DNA of 64,000 nucleotides, from assembly GCF_022605165.1 (NCBI RefSeq), contig NC_063073.1, positions 2,046,001 to 2,110,000 of the forward strand, in the 5' to 3' direction. The DNA is from Purpureocillium takamizusanense (lineage: Eukaryota; Ascomycota; Sordariomycetes; Hypocreales; Ophiocordycipitaceae). Shown here one piece after another: positions 48,828-61,534 of this stretch. Each line of letters starts with the position of its first letter. Position 1 is the first letter of the stretch. The notes beneath the pieces are model-generated. The model had not been told where the DNA came from, did not search any database, and saw only the letters and a program-made list of their open reading frames with translations. The position numbers and the translations under genes are program-made.

Positions 48828-50129
48828 ATGCCAAAGAGCCTACGATCGATCCTGGGCACGTCCAACAGGGTCACGAAGCCGTCTCGGTCGGGGCAGCCTC
48901 GGCAGCCCCCCCCGTCGACGACATCACCATCCCCCTCACCACGCAAAGGCACTCAGCCCCAGCAGCGGCGGCGGCAGCAAGCCAACGAGGAGGAGGATGA
49001 ACTGTTCCAGGACAAGCTGACCGACCTCGGGGTCGTGAAGCTGCTTGAGGAGGAGCTTACGCTGCGGGACGTGGTGCAGGCGATGCGGTACATCCGGGCG
49101 CACATGTTCACCCCCGTGCCGCCCACGGGCTTCAAGTCGACGCGCGCTGCAGAGGTGCTCAACTACCGGGCGGCCACGCCGCCGCTCGTTACTGCGGGCC
49201 ACATCAACGCCGTGTTGGCGCGGGCGTCGCCGACGCGCACCGAGCGCGAGGTCGTGGAGCTCGTCGGCCGCGGGGTGCTGCGCCGGGTGCGCGTTGAGCG
49301 GCGCGGCGGCGGGGGCGAGGCGCTCGTTGAGGCGGCAGACCTCGAGGCCATGCTTTTTCGGTGGGTGAGCAGCGGCGGCGACAACGGCGGCGGAGGGATT
49401 GCGTTGGCGCGCGACACGGCCGACGCGTTCCTCCAATTCCTGGCCCGAAACCCGATGGCGCAGACGCTCGGCGCTGGCGACCTGCTGTCGGCCGTCGACG
49501 ATGAGGAGGATGAGGCGGGGCTGCTCATGGAGAGCGCGAGGACGGACGAGCTGGTCAGGGCCGGGTTCCTGACGAGCGCGACGCACGCCGCGCCGGGGGA
49601 CACGCTGCGCGTGCGGCCCGAGGACCGGACGACACTGACGTCCATCGAGCACGTATCGCGCTTCGCCTCGGGCACCGTCTCGGCCGTGGGCGGACAAAAC
49701 GCAATCCACCTGTCTGGCGGCGGCGGCGGCGGCGGTGTCGGCGGCCGGCGGCGCATGCCCACACTGCCGTCATCCTCGTCGTCGTCCAGCACGGCGCTCC
49801 TCGGGCCCACCACCACCACCACCACCACCACCATCACGCAGCCGGGGGCCAGCTTCCGCGTGGCGGTCCCGGGCCACGGGCGGTACCTCAAGCTGGCCGA
49901 GGGCGCGGTGGACTGGATCCGCGAGGCGCTGGGGCGGACGCGCTGGGGCGAGGCGCCCGAGTCGTGGCTGCGGGAGCGCTTCGAGGGCGGCGGGCTGTAC
50001 GGCACGCGGTGGAAGGAGTTTTGGGGCGTCGAGTGGGAGTGGGCGCTCGGGCAGGCGGTCGGGCTCGGGGCCGTCGAGGTGTTTGAGACGGGCAGCGTGG
50101 GCAGGGGCGTGAGGGCGTTGGGCGGATGA
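48828..50129 (+). CDS. STK19: STK19-like nuclear winged-helix protein
   Basis: A single exon of 433 residues. After a basic Pro/Ser/Gln-rich N-terminus (about 1-55) come FQDKLTDLGVVKLL, RDVVQAMRYIRAHMF, LVTAGHINAVLAR and later VAVPGHGRYLKLAEGAVDWIREALGRTRW, ending with a WKEFWGVEWEWALGQAVGLGAVEVFETG segment. These are the STK19 family features. STK19 was first called a kinase but the protein is made of winged-helix domains, binds DNA and acts in transcription-coupled repair; the kinase label should not be used. The protein lacks kinase motifs. Gly-rich and Ser/Thr-rich low-complexity runs (near 295-340) separate conserved parts, making it longer than animal STK19. The stop is TGA 50127-50129. 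Confidence 0.8.
   Translation: MPKSLRSILGTSNRVTKPSRSGQPRQPPPSTTSPSPSPRKGTQPQQRRRQQANEEEDELFQDKLTDLGVVKLLEEELTLRDVVQAMRYIRAHMFTPVPPTGFKSTRAAEVLNYRAATPPLVTAGHINAVLARASPTRTEREVVELVGRGVLRRVRVERRGGGGEALVEAADLEAMLFRWVSSGGDNGGGGIALARDTADAFLQFLARNPMAQTLGAGDLLSAVDDEEDEAGLLMESARTDELVRAGFLTSATHAAPGDTLRVRPEDRTTLTSIEHVSRFASGTVSAVGGQNAIHLSGGGGGGGVGGRRRMPTLPSSSSSSSTALLGPTTTTTTTTITQPGASFRVAVPGHGRYLKLAEGAVDWIREALGRTRWGEAPESWLRERFEGGGLYGTRWKEFWGVEWEWALGQAVGLGAVEVFETGSVGRGVRALGG
49715..49840 (+). repeat. GGC, TCG and ACC repeat tracts in the STK19-like gene
   Basis: Simple repeats in the exon code for Gly, Ser and Thr runs between two conserved domains. Confidence 0.75.
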
Positions 50130-52129
50130 AGCAAGCCGGGTATCTATCAGGTGTCTGGTTCAACGGGACCCCCCCTTTAGCATGCCTGCTCTCTTCCTTC
50201 TCCATGCCCTCCCCCAGTTGCGCCCCCCCCCCTTCTCACCATCTCTCCGCCCCTCATGTCCTTTTGGTCGCAGACGGGGTGGGTGGTTGAAACTTGTGCT
50301 TGCGGGGGCACCGCATCCTTGGGGGGTTGATGGCCTGGATTCTGGAAGCGAGGTTTCGCGATATGATGGCGATGGGGTGGTCATAGCTGTGCGATGGGAC
50401 CGAAACCCCCGGATCATGCGAGTAGTACGTATACTGTACTACGTTGTCGAGACACGGATGGATCCCATCATCTACATCACACAGACAGGCCTTCCCCCTC
50501 CCCCGCCGCCCAGCAGGGCCTGACCTGACAAACAATCCCTGAGCCCGCCGCTTTCTCTATCCTGACTCATCGGATCAAGAAGCACAGGCACGACATGAAG
50601 AGCCCCAACGAACGCGGGCACGCACGTTGTACGCACCGTGGGGAAATACATGCACGCGCGGCGTCTTCATGGCGGAGGGGGGCTTGGTTGAACTGGGCCA
50701 CAGGCACGGTACCCCGAGGGTCGGACGGTCATATCCTTCAGCTTCGACCGCGACTAAGATGGGCCGTGTGCCCGGGATATAGGTAGAACTGATAAGGGAC
50801 AATTCATGGCAGGTAATGAGTTGAACCCTTTCTGTCTGTAAGATGAAGGCTACGAAGCGGGGAGGGGTCGCTACACTCAGTCTACCCTCGCTACGCGTCC
50901 ACCCGATCGATGCCACTGGCGGTCCCCCGTCTAGAATACCCAAAGACTGTATGTATCATATAATAGTTACCACTAGAGTAACACTTTGCGTCGCCGTTGC
51001 GCATGCGCAACAGAGTGGGCTGGCCGAGTGCATGGGATGGAACGCTTGGTTTGCAAAGGACCCTTGGCGGCATGACAACCAAAGCGGGCTCATTCATCGC
51101 CTCACTCCGCGCGCGCACGATACTGGTATACTACACTACCTACCCAGTACTGCTCCCGCGTTCCTGGTACCGAGACCAGACTGTGCAGCATGGTACGCTT
51201 TGAATTCCGAAACTCTGTGGAAAAAAGCGGTTCATGCCGGTCATCCCGTCCGTCCACCTTGGCACCCACCCCATCTCGCCTCAACAAAGAGAGGCTTTGC
51301 CCGTGCCGTCGCAAGTCGTGCAAAAACGTCATCGGCCCAAATCACCTTATACCCGACGGCAAAATCTTGCCCGACAGACCAAAATCCATGCATGACCTTT
51401 CCCCCCCAGCGTTAGATTTGTTTGAACTTGTGCGTGTGTGTGCGTGAGAAAACAACGCCGCCGCCGTCCGAAAAAAAAAGCTATATACGACAAAGCAAGA
51501 AAAGTCGCAGCTCGCCCTTCCCCTCCCTTCGCTTTCCTCGCCTCGGAGTTAGGTAAAGTCAAACGTCCCCTTTTCCCCCGGGTTCGGCGGCGGGCGGCTG
51601 GCGATCGCGGTGGTGCGCATGCGCATAGGAAGCTCCATTTGGGTGAATCGAGTCTAGCAGCAGTAGGCAGTGTCGGGCGAGCTAGACCAAGACGATCGCA
51701 TCAGTCCATCGCCGAACACGCGCGTGCATACGAAGTACACGGCATCAAGCTGCCAATTTTGCTTCCTCTGCCCGTCTCGACATATAAAAACAAGGCCATC
51801 AATACGGGATCCCCAACCTGCGCTTCAAAATCCTCTTCTTTTCCGCCGTCGCACGGTTAGTAGCAGAGCTTGGTTGTGAGAGTTTCGTCGTCTTTGCGTA
51901 GGCAGGGTAGATCCCGGGTCTCTCTCCTCCCTCGTCAAAGAAAACCATCCCGGCATATCCCATCACGACTGCGGCATCTGTCGTCGTCGTCGTCGTCGTC
52001 GTCCCATCGAGCACGTCCCCCGCTTCCTCGTCCCCCTCCCCCCTCCTCCCCACCCCACGCCACTCTGAAACACTATAACGAGACGAAATCCCGGCATATA
52101 AACTTGGTACTAAGTTACTACGTACTAGC
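50130..52129. other. 2-kb intergenic region
   Basis: No gene recognised. Contains TACGAAGTA at 51729-51737. The last few hundred bases are the promoter and CT-rich leader of the short-chain dehydrogenase gene. Confidence 0.55.
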
Positions 52130-53236
52130 ATGGCCGACGCCGACACTGCCGGCGCCGCGTACTTTGTCACCGGGGCATCCCGGGGTCTGGGCCTCGGCAT
52201 CTGCACCGCCCTGGCCGCCCGCCCGCCCAGCGAGGTGTCCGTCGTCTTCGCCGCCGTCCGCACCGAGACGGACGCGCTAAGGCGCCTCGTCGCCGGGTCC
52301 GCCGGCCGCGTGCAGGCCGTCTCGGTCGACGTGACGTCCGAGAGCGCCGTCAGGGATGCGGCGGCCAGGGTCGGGCGGGCTCTGGAGGGGTCGTCGCCGT
52401 CCAGGGGCCTCGACGTCGTGGTGAACGTGGCAGGTGTCATGGACTTTGTCCCCCAAGGCGGCATCGAGAACATGTGAGTTTCTTTATGGGCGCCCCTTTC
52501 TTATACCACAGGCGTGATGGTGTGTGTGTGTGTATGTGTATAAGTCTCTCACACATGGGCAACTCGACGCCGCGTACAAGATAGGAAGGATCTGGACTCG
52601 ACGTTCACCACCAACGTGACGAGCGTGCACCTCGTCACGGCCGCCCTGCTCCCGCTGCTCCGCCGTGGGAGCCTCAAGAAGATCATCAACCTGTAAGTCC
52701 TCCCTCCCCTGTCCTGCTTCTATTTATAAATCGGGCGTTGATGGCGGCTGCTGATGATGACAACCCCACGCCAGGTCGACCACCCTCGGGTCCATCGGCA
52801 TGGCGGGCACGTTCGCCCCAAGCCGGGCGCCCGCGTACAAGATCTCCAAGGCGGCCCTCAACATGCTGACGGTGCAGTACGCCCTCTCCCTGGGGGACGA
52901 GGGCTTCACCGTCGTCGCCATCTCACCAGGGGTACGTGATGAGGCGTGTAGACCCGGCGTGGTGCGCATGCCGGCGCCTTCCCCCCCTCCCCTCCCCGCG
53001 AGACGTCGCAAATGCTGATCACGAAAGCCTTTGGGCCTTTTGGCGCGCAGTGGGTGAAGACGGACATGGGTAGCTCGCATGCCGATCTCGACGTCGAAAC
53101 AAGCGTCAAGGCGACGCTGGACATTGTGGACCGAGTGGGAGCGCCCGACACTGGCAACTTCTTCAACATCCACGTTCCGGGCTACGAGAACGCCCCAGAA
53201 TTGAACCGGTATGACGGGGGCCAGCCACCGTGGTAG
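52130..53236 (+). CDS. Short-chain dehydrogenase/reductase
   Basis: Exons 52130-52473, 52585-52692, 52775-52931 and 53051-53236 give 264 residues, the classical SDR length. The nucleotide site is TGASRGLGLG (14-23), followed by a VDV motif, NVAGVMDF (NAG-like) and catalytic YKISK (Tyr172, Lys176) with Ser before it (STTLGSIG). The C-terminus ISPGWVKTDMG is rebuilt over intron 3 and is typical. It resembles the fungal C-factor/sniffer-like group that reduces small carbonyls with NADPH; the substrate is unknown. All three introns are GT-AG, 82-119 nt, and the exon joins keep frame only in this arrangement. The start ATG lies after TACGTACTAGC. Confidence 0.92.
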
Positions 53237-56200
53237 CGCCGCCCTCGTCCGCGGCTGCTATTCGGAGAGCGACGGAGGATGGCATGGCATGGCTATGGGC
53301 GGTAGTGATAGTGGCGGTTAAAGGTTTTTTTTTTTGTCGTGCGACTGGAATCCAAGGATAAGCCATGTAGAAAGTGAGATGTCAAGTTTCGGATGCCACG
53401 CTGAACCGCGTGCATCTCATGTCTGGTCTCTGGTGCGCCTCGCGTGTCCAGTTACGCACTTAACGCGTATCAGGAGCGCAAACGTGCCCGGGTAGTCTGG
53501 AAACTTTTCGGGCTTATTGTCAAACGTGCACACTCTGCGACGCCGGTCTGTCTTTGGCAGGTGCGACAAACGGACGACGAAGCATTCCAAGAGCCCATCC
53601 CACCAACGTCACACACCCGCTCTTGCGTAATGGAAATTCACAAACTACTGAGGCCCAGAGACATCCCATCTGACGTGAGGCTACAGTGCGCTGGAATCGA
53701 GAAGACATGGTGTCAGTCCAGAGGCACATGGAGTGCCCTTGTTTGTCTTGCCCCCTTCCGTCGCATCTTTCGGCGCATCGTGAGATATTCGTACAAAGTT
53801 CGGGCGAGTATCGTGTGTCTTGGCTGTTGAACCGTCCTCGTGCCGGCCATTGAATTGGCGTACGTTGCAGATGTCGTGGGGCTACACGTGTATCTAGTTT
53901 CCTTTCCGCTTATTCGTACTTCGTAGTGGACCGTAGCTTGCAATCTGTACGACAAGTATACGAGCGAGCGGAGAGGTAAAAAATGGCAGGCATACAAAAT
54001 GTCGTGTTTTGTGGGTACAAGCTGGCGAACCCAACGAAAGCGCGGGCTCGGCGGCCGCGACACGCATGGACGGTATTGCAAGACTCGAGGGGGCACGAGG
54101 TAGGAGCTCGACGAGTCGACCCCAAGCACTTCCATGCATGTTGTGCTGTGGCAGAGTCTGGGCAAAGGTTCGTAGTAGCTCCTCTGACCTGATGGCGGGC
54201 ATGATGTGCGTCTTTGTATCAGCCACTTGTGGAGGGGGTGGTGCCACCGCATGAGCCGAGACGGATACTCGCAAGGCCAAGGATAATGCTACCTCGCATC
54301 GGCAGAGAGACAAGAGCCACCAACAGACGCCTCATTCGACAAGAAGTCAGTCAGCGCGGCATCTATGATGGGCGGCGCAGGTACCCAGTCTGCGCGCCAA
54401 GGGATCCTGACTGGGCTTTGGTGGTATTGGGCAGCCTTGATGCGTATGAAGAACTTGGCAAGCTGGGGTGGACGCCTCCACCCTTTCCTTAATACCGGCA
54501 TGTCGGATGTGTTCCTGGTGCCTGCATACTCGCACGTCCTGATAACGTGGTACGAGAACGTAGCCAACGTGCAATCGAGTGCCCCCTCCCCCCTTGGCGC
54601 CGTTGCGGCCGTACGCCAAGTCGGACTTGTTGCAGGCACTGGGCCAGTCAACAAAACTGTGACGAGGCGTTTGCGATGCAACCATGGAGGGACTTCGGCC
54701 GTAGGGCCGCCCACATGCCGGCAGGCGACGATGCCGTGGCAGCACACACACACAACTCGAGCGGGCTGGGCTGGCCTGCTTTTAGCCGTGATGACGACGA
54801 CGAGGCCGACGACGAGAATTCCTCGCGGCTATACATACGTAGCCCGTTAGTCCCAGATGCCATGTGCGCGTGTGTTTGCTTCTCGTGTAGATCAGGCTAG
54901 TACGTAGGTGCATTCTGCGTGAAGAAGTCCGTGTCCTCGTGCGCGCGCGCGCGTCTGGGGATACTGCACCTCGAGGCCGGGCACGGGATCGACATCGACG
55001 ACAAAGGAGCGAGCAGGAGCAGCAGCAACAGCCGCGAGCTTCTTCCTTCTCGTCCAGCAGCACACCCGCTCGCCGAGCTGCTCGGGTGCCTAAGCCTGAT
55101 GCGGAGGGCGACCCTTGCAAGGGTGGGATTGAATCGAAATTGGCCCAGGCCCTTGACCCGGAGAAGAAAGGGGGGAGAAGCATTCCTCTCGGGGCCGGCC
55201 CGATGAGCGCAGGTCCGGGAAAAAAAAAAGGGGGTGAGGGAGGCCATGGGCGATAGGGTATATTTTATTGATGGCGATGTCATCGGCGCGTCTCCCAATT
55301 GATAGTCAGTGTGATGGACCCGGGAGGGAGGCGATGATAATATTGGTTGCGTCTCGGGTCGCGTGAGAGGCAGAGGGAGATGAGCGTCTTGGAAGCTGCA
55401 GTCTGGCCGATGATGCTTTAGGGGGGGTAATTCCCGTGGAGCTTATCCAGGTGTAGCAGCATCGGGTACCTGGTGCTAGTAAGAGTTAGTACCTTTTTCT
55501 TGACAGGGCGCAGCAGAGAACGGCGGCAGTTGGGGTTGTCGTTGCTACTAGCGCAGGCACGGTGACCGGAGCCGGGGCGTCCGTACTGGGGAGGTAGAAC
55601 CTCCAAGTTCCTTCCATAGCAGGGTCACAGTGCCATGGGAGGGCAGGCGTCACCTGGGGGGCACTGCAGTTGAGGCGCCAGCCAACTCGGGTTCCATCCA
55701 GACAGACCTTGAGCGTCCCCGTTGGGCTTTGGAGTGCATCCACCCCACAGGCAGGCAGGTGCTGGGAGAGCAGCAGCAGCACTGGAGGGAGTCTCTGCTC
55801 AGGTGTGTGTCTAGGGCAGTCAAGTGAGACCGCTCACCACCTTGCTGATCTGCAGGCGTGACAGTTACCTCAGGTCCGGTACGACTAACGAACGTACTTG
55901 TAAGTGTATCTAGACACACTTCTCCGCCTCGCATTCATTCCCAGCTCGATGCTCGTCTGACGCTTACACCCGACAAGAGGGCGACGAGTGGCAGAAAGCA
56001 AGCGGGCTCACGTCCCAAGAGTCGGGCCTGGACCGCGCTCCACCCTCTCCCGTCTCCAGCAGGCAGCGTCGCGGGGTGGCCCCGAGAGGCGCCAAGCCTC
56101 CAGTCCATGATGCCAGCCAGGGCCCGCCACCACCCACCCGGACGAGCGACGGGATCCCCCCTCGGAAAAAGTCACGGAACCTCTCCAGACGCCAATCCGC

Positions 56201-58607
56201 CTGGGAAGCGTCTTTGCCGTATCAAGTTCATGTGTGCAGCGCGAAGCACGTGTGGCAAATTTACCGACACAACGCAAACGGGACCAGAGGGGCAAAGGGA
56301 TTGCATTGCAGGTTTTGGTCGACCTTTGGTTGTGATGACAGCAGCAGTCCCGGCATCATGTCCGCTCCACTCTCTTCCGGCCGGCCCCCCGGACATTCAT
56401 CCTTCAATTGGCATCGCCAGATCGCTCGCCTCGTCCTTCCGGGGTCCCGTCACGCAGAAAGTGACGAGAACGGAGGCTGACGGACAGAGGGGTCGTGGCC
56501 CGGCCAACCTTGCCGAATCAGAGGCAACCGGCTCGCCTGGTCGGACTATCGTAATTACAGCAGGGTAATTAATTACCTTGCACCCATTGAGAGGACACCT
56601 GTGCCCGCCACCACCCGCGGCCACCACCCACCACCCTCGCAGTGGTGTGCTCTGTGCTGAGAGTTTCTGTTGCCGCTGCGCTGCCCTGACAGCCTCCACT
56701 AGGTGAGGTCCCTCTTACATCGAATAAGGTGCTGAGCTACCGAGGCGTGCTGGCCGTGCACACCTTCCCTGCCTGCGGGAGCATCCCCCAGAAAGGGACC
56801 TTGTTCAGGGGTGGCTGCAGCGAGACGGCACCGCCGACCGCGACCCCCGCCGAGTGAACGCAGCCGCCACACGCCTCTTTCGAGCTAGTACGAGTAATAG
56901 CAGCAGCGACTGGCCACCCCCCCTGGCTACTAGTTAGTACGAAGGCTAAAGTTGAGGCCCGGAAGTCGTTGGACTGCGCTAAATCGCAGCACCGCCGCAT
57001 CGTGCGGTGCCTCGTGCTCCCGGCTTGGCCCCTCGTCCCATCTGGCTGGGGTTGGTGGAGGTCCATTGATACCTGCGTACATACATACTATGTTTTGTGG
57101 CATGCAAGATCCGCGACGCGGCGCACTGCAGTGTAGCGCAGCGGCACCACATGGGCTGGCCATTGCCGACCATGCATGTAGGTACTAGATGTGCTGCTAC
57201 TCTAGCATTGTGCCGGCCCTGGGATGGATGTTGGTCTTAGCAGCACCTGATCAGGTACCTGTCGCCCACCCCCGGACAGGCAGTGTGGGAAGCCCGCAGC
57301 GTGTACGGAGTACACGACAGTGGGTGGTGTTACTGGTGTAGTAGCTCCCCAGGCTCCTTCCACCATCCTTCCGCTCCACCTCCCACGTCTTCAACACCAC
57401 CGTCAACACCTTTCTCAGTCTTCCGCTTTCCGCTCTCCACCTTCACTCGCCCCGAAGCAGAGACTCTTGTCCTGCCTGGCCCAGGGAGCTTTGCCTGCGT
57501 CTATTGAACCCCTCCCTCCCCCGTCTCGCATCGCATTGCACCGCACGCGGTCGCGTTTTGCGTCATTCATTCGATTACCCCGGCGCACAGGAGCCAGGCG
57601 CCCCTTCGGCTCAGTGGGCCTGTCTCGAAGCGCTCCCGCCCTGCTCCCAGGCAAGGGGAACCATCTCGCTCATTTTCAGATAACTCGGCCACGGCCGCCA
57701 TCTGCCCCTCCCCCGCGACGATACGCTCGACCATCTTCCCCGGATCGACCTCGCCTCGCCGCCTCGTCGATACGTCTCGTCGTTAGCACAGCTGCAGCCA
57801 GGTTCGCTCGCTCGCTCGCTCACGCAATCACCGCCTCGGACGGACGCTCGGACGAAGCCACAGCGACCTGCACGCAACCGCCGCGGTCTCGCCGATCTCA
57901 TCAGCTTGCTTGGAGCCCAGCACAAGACCGAAAAAGGAACCAGCGTCGAGACCTGCGTTGCTAGTGTCCTGCCTGACATTCGACGGTCGCGTCTGGGTGC
58001 AGACCTGAGTCGGCTCCCATCTGCTTTGTTTCTTTTCTTTTGGCCCACTGCCGCGTCTTTCCCACCAAAGGCGACGCCAGCAGACGGACGGACCTGCTGT
58101 TTCTGCTCCGACCACGGCAGTCTGGTCTGGTTGGCCGACTGGCCACGCTGTCGGCCAAGTTTTTACGGTACGCCATCGCCTCCCGCCTCCGCCACATGAC
58201 TCCGATGCTATGCCCGCCTTTGCATTGTTGCAGCGAGCATAGATGTTATTCCTGAGCTATGGTTACGACCGCCTCCAGCATCGAGTGTCGATACTGACCG
58301 TTTTAGTCCTCAGGCAAACGCCTGCCGACATTGTGGTGCCATTGGGCGGCCGTCGCCCAGCATACCCACGTCGTTAAACTGTTCTCATTCATGCGAGCGG
58401 CCGTCGTTCGAGGTCGCCTGATCACGCATAGCAGCGCGAATCGTCTTGTCTGGCCCGACACTTTTGCCCTTCATCAGCGTCTTTGTTCCGCTCGTGTGTT
58501 CATGGACTCGAAAAAGGTTGACGCGTAGTTCCCCCGCTGCAAACAGCCCGCGTCTTCCGCGGCTGCTCCGCCGAATACATTGACAAACAGCCGTCTTCTC
58601 TTACACA
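53237..58607. other. 5.4-kb gene-free region upstream of the kinesin gene
   Basis: The longest gap in the window. Several frames of 100-236 codons exist on both strands, but they overlap each other, have biased Pro/Ser/Arg composition and match no family I know. TACTTCGTA lies at 53917-53925 and a 15-nt inverted repeat at 57301-57315. From about 57350 the plus strand is pyrimidine-rich up to the kinesin start, which suggests a long leader. Confidence 0.5.
57301..57315. repeat. 15-nt inverted repeat, GTGTAC-GGA-GTACAC
   Basis: Six-base arms are exact complements around a GGA centre; a member of the TAC-N3-GTA motif family. Confidence 0.8.
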
Positions 58608-61534
58608 ATGGCCACAGCGTTGCCTCGCCCTTCGCGGCCATCAAACGGCCCACCAAGCATGGCGCTGCCTGCACTGCCCGTCAGCAAGACCCGGAAGAGC
58701 ACGGGCAACTTGAACGCTGCTGCCAACCCTTCCAAATCCGCACCGACAACTCCACGAAGTGGGCTCCGAGCACCGTCCGGCGCCCTCGCACCTCCATTGC
58801 CTATCCCCAACTCGGCCCTGCCTCACCCGAGACCGTCTCCCGCCCTCAATGCCGCTGGCAAGACTCTTAGAAAGACAGTCAGCATCAACTCTTTCCCCCA
58901 CCCGCCCAGAGGCGATCACCGGTCGACTAGTATGCCGCCTAGCCCGCTGGCAAACGAACAGGTCCGATCACGCAAAGCCAAGTCACCCAGAGAGCTATCC
59001 CACAGCCCCTTCTCGCCTACTACACCAAGCCTACTCAACGGGAGTGGAGATGGCAAGTCAGTGAACAGCGTCCGAATGTCGGACGGCCTGATAAGCGTGT
59101 CCTCGCCACCTCATAGCCGCAGCTCCTCGGCCCAGGATTCATACTCAACGTCTGCCACGACATACGAGGATTCGGGCGAGGCGGTACAGCACGCTGACTC
59201 GTCCAGGCCTGCCTCCATGTCGGACAGGCGCTCTTCCAAGGGCGAGGGCAAGGGCAACGTCATCGTGAGTGTGCGTGTGCGGCCTGACGCCAACACCGAC
59301 CAGCAAAGTCCCGAGGGCGAATGGATGGTCGACGGTCGAAAGTCACTCATCGCCTACCGAGGCAAAGAGGGCGGCGATCATTATTATGGTATGCTATGCT
59401 AGTCGAGGGCTCTTGGTGTCGCTTGCTTGCTAATCTCGACCCAGACAATGTCTTTACGACGCACGATAACAACTCGCGCGTTTACGACCACATCGCGAAG
59501 CGGCTCGTCCGCCGCGTCATGGAAGGCTACCACGGCACCGTCTTTGCCTACGGTATGACGGGCACGGGAAAGACTTTCTCCATGCAAGGAACGGCCTCCT
59601 CACCTGGTGTAATCCCGTTGGCCATTACCGACATCTTCTCTTACATCCGAGAGACGCCATCCCGCGAGTTTTTGCTCCGCGTAAGCTATCTGGAAATTTA
59701 TAACGAGAAGATTCACGACTTGTTGAGCATGCCTACGGGGAGTGGGGTCGGAGGCGCCGTTCAACAGGACGAGATCAAGCTGCGTGAAGACAGCAAGCGT
59801 GGCGTCTATGCGACGCCGCTAAAGGAGGAGATCGTTCAGAGCCCTACGCAGTTGTTGCGGGTAATTGCCCGGGGCGACCAGGCCCGCCGGACGGCCAGCA
59901 CGCAATTCAACGCTCGCAGCTCTCGAAGCCACGCCGTCGTGCAGATTGTCGTGGAGAGTCGCGAGCGTATCCCGGGAGCCGGACCCGGTGGAGCTGAAGG
60001 CAAGCGATCTGCCATACTTCCTGGAGGAGTTCGAGTCTCGACTCTGAGCCTGATAGACCTTGCTGGTTCGGAGAAGGCCGCAGAGTCCAAGGAGCGTCGG
60101 CAAGAAGGTGCTCATATCAACAAGAGCCTTCTTACGCTGGGCACTGTCATCGCCAAACTCTCAGAGTGGAAAGACAAGGAAGCCAAAGGCGGCGACAAGG
60201 AGGGGAAGCATCTGCCGTACCGTGACAGCAAACTGACGCGCCTGCTTCAGGGGGCGTTGTCTGGCAACTCGCTGGTCAGCATCCTCTGCACAATTCAGAT
60301 TGGTGCCGCTGGCAGCGCCGCCGCCGCAAACACACACACGACCGAAACACTGAACACACTCAAGTTTGCGTCGAGGGCCAAGAACAACATTGTGAGCCAC
60401 GCAAAGAGAGCCGAGGAAGCCCTCGGCGCCGGCGGCGATGGTGGCGCCCGAGTGCTCTTGGAACGATACCGGATGGAGATACTCGAGCTTCGCCAACAAC
60501 TGGACACTCAGGCTAAGAAGAACAAGGATACGGAAAAGGAGAAGGAGGACGAAGCCGAGAAGGTCCGTGAGCTGGAAATGTCGGAACGACACGAGGAACA
60601 GATGCTCGAAATGCAACTCGCGAGAACGGCGCTGAAGGAGCGCATTGACCATCTGAACCGGCTCATACTGAGCTCCAAGTCGATTGGTGTCAACTCGAAC
60701 GGATCCATGAGCTCGCTTGGTCAATATGCCAGATTCTCCCAGCTGTCACTCCCCGGATCTGTTCGATCCTCGGTTGCCACGTCTAACGGTACAAAGCCTT
60801 TCCCTGAGCGAACAGCGTCCATGACTTCGACCTCGTCCACTATCGGGCGACGGTCTAGCGCCGGACAGAGACCGTGTGGCGCTGACGCGGAGGCTGCGGA
60901 AGGCGAGGATGACAGTGTCGGAGAATACGGCGACGGGACTGCCTCGCTGGCGGCGCAGAACCGTGCGCTGCAAGCCGACCTGGCGGACAAGAACCGATAT
61001 ATTGCCACACTGGAAAAACGGCTTCTCCAGGCTCGGCGAGCGAGCTCCTCCCGAACGTCGGTTGGCTTCTCGGCACCAAAGGGAATCATGGTCGGCGAGG
61101 ATCACAGTGTCGCCGCCGCGCTAAAGGAGAAGGATGCGGAGATTGCGGACCTGCGTGAGAGACTGTACGACAAGGACAGGATGTTGTCGGCTCTGCGCAG
61201 TGCGGCTCGGTCGCGGGACAATGCTGATGCATCAGCCGAGGCACGATCTCCCCCGTCACGACACGGTTGGCGTGGCAAGGGACCCGCGAGCCCGACCCCA
61301 TCGAAACCAGCCAAGGGACGCACCAAGAGCGTCGACGAGATGAACCGGATGCTCGAGGAGATGATTCAGGATGGTGTCGAGACGGGACATATTGTAAAGA
61401 GCTCTCGTGGAAGCGTCCGACTACCGGCAGGCCACAAGACGGATACCGCAGGCTCACCCGGAGAGCTTCAGCCACTGCGCCAAAGCCCCATCCCGCCCGA
61501 GAGCGACAAGCTGGCCGCGGCCGAGGCTGCCTGA
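58608..61534 (+). CDS. kipA: Kinesin-7 motor, KipA/Kip2-like
   Basis: Exons 58608-59388 and 59445-61534 (56-nt intron) give 956 residues. It is a plus-end-directed microtubule motor that in Aspergillus (KipA) positions the growth machinery at the hyphal tip. Residues 1 to about 212 are Ser/Pro-rich and basic, probably disordered and phosphorylated. The motor domain starts at NVIVSVRVRP; the P-loop is GMTGTGKT (about 297-304), switch I is NARSSRSHAV, switch II is DLAGSEKA, followed by INKSLLTLGTVI and YRDSKLTRLLQ. After the neck come coiled coils (RYRMEILELRQQLDTQ and following, then NRALQADLADKNRYIATLEKRL). The C-terminus is Ser/Lys-rich. The intron lies in the YYDNVF motif, just ahead of the P-loop. 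KipA is preferred over CENP-E because of length and N-terminal extension. Confidence 0.9.

Noticed and set aside
49163..50134. 323-codon minus-strand frame over the STK19-like gene
   Set aside because: Antisense shadow; composition is Ser/Pro/Arg-biased and lacks conserved motifs.
55858..56568. 236-codon plus-strand frame in the large gap
   Set aside because: Pro/Ser/Arg-biased translation, competing frames on the other strand, no start context or family features.
57320..57964. 214-codon plus-strand frame before the kinesin gene
   Set aside because: Lies in a pyrimidine-rich leader; composition explains the open frame.
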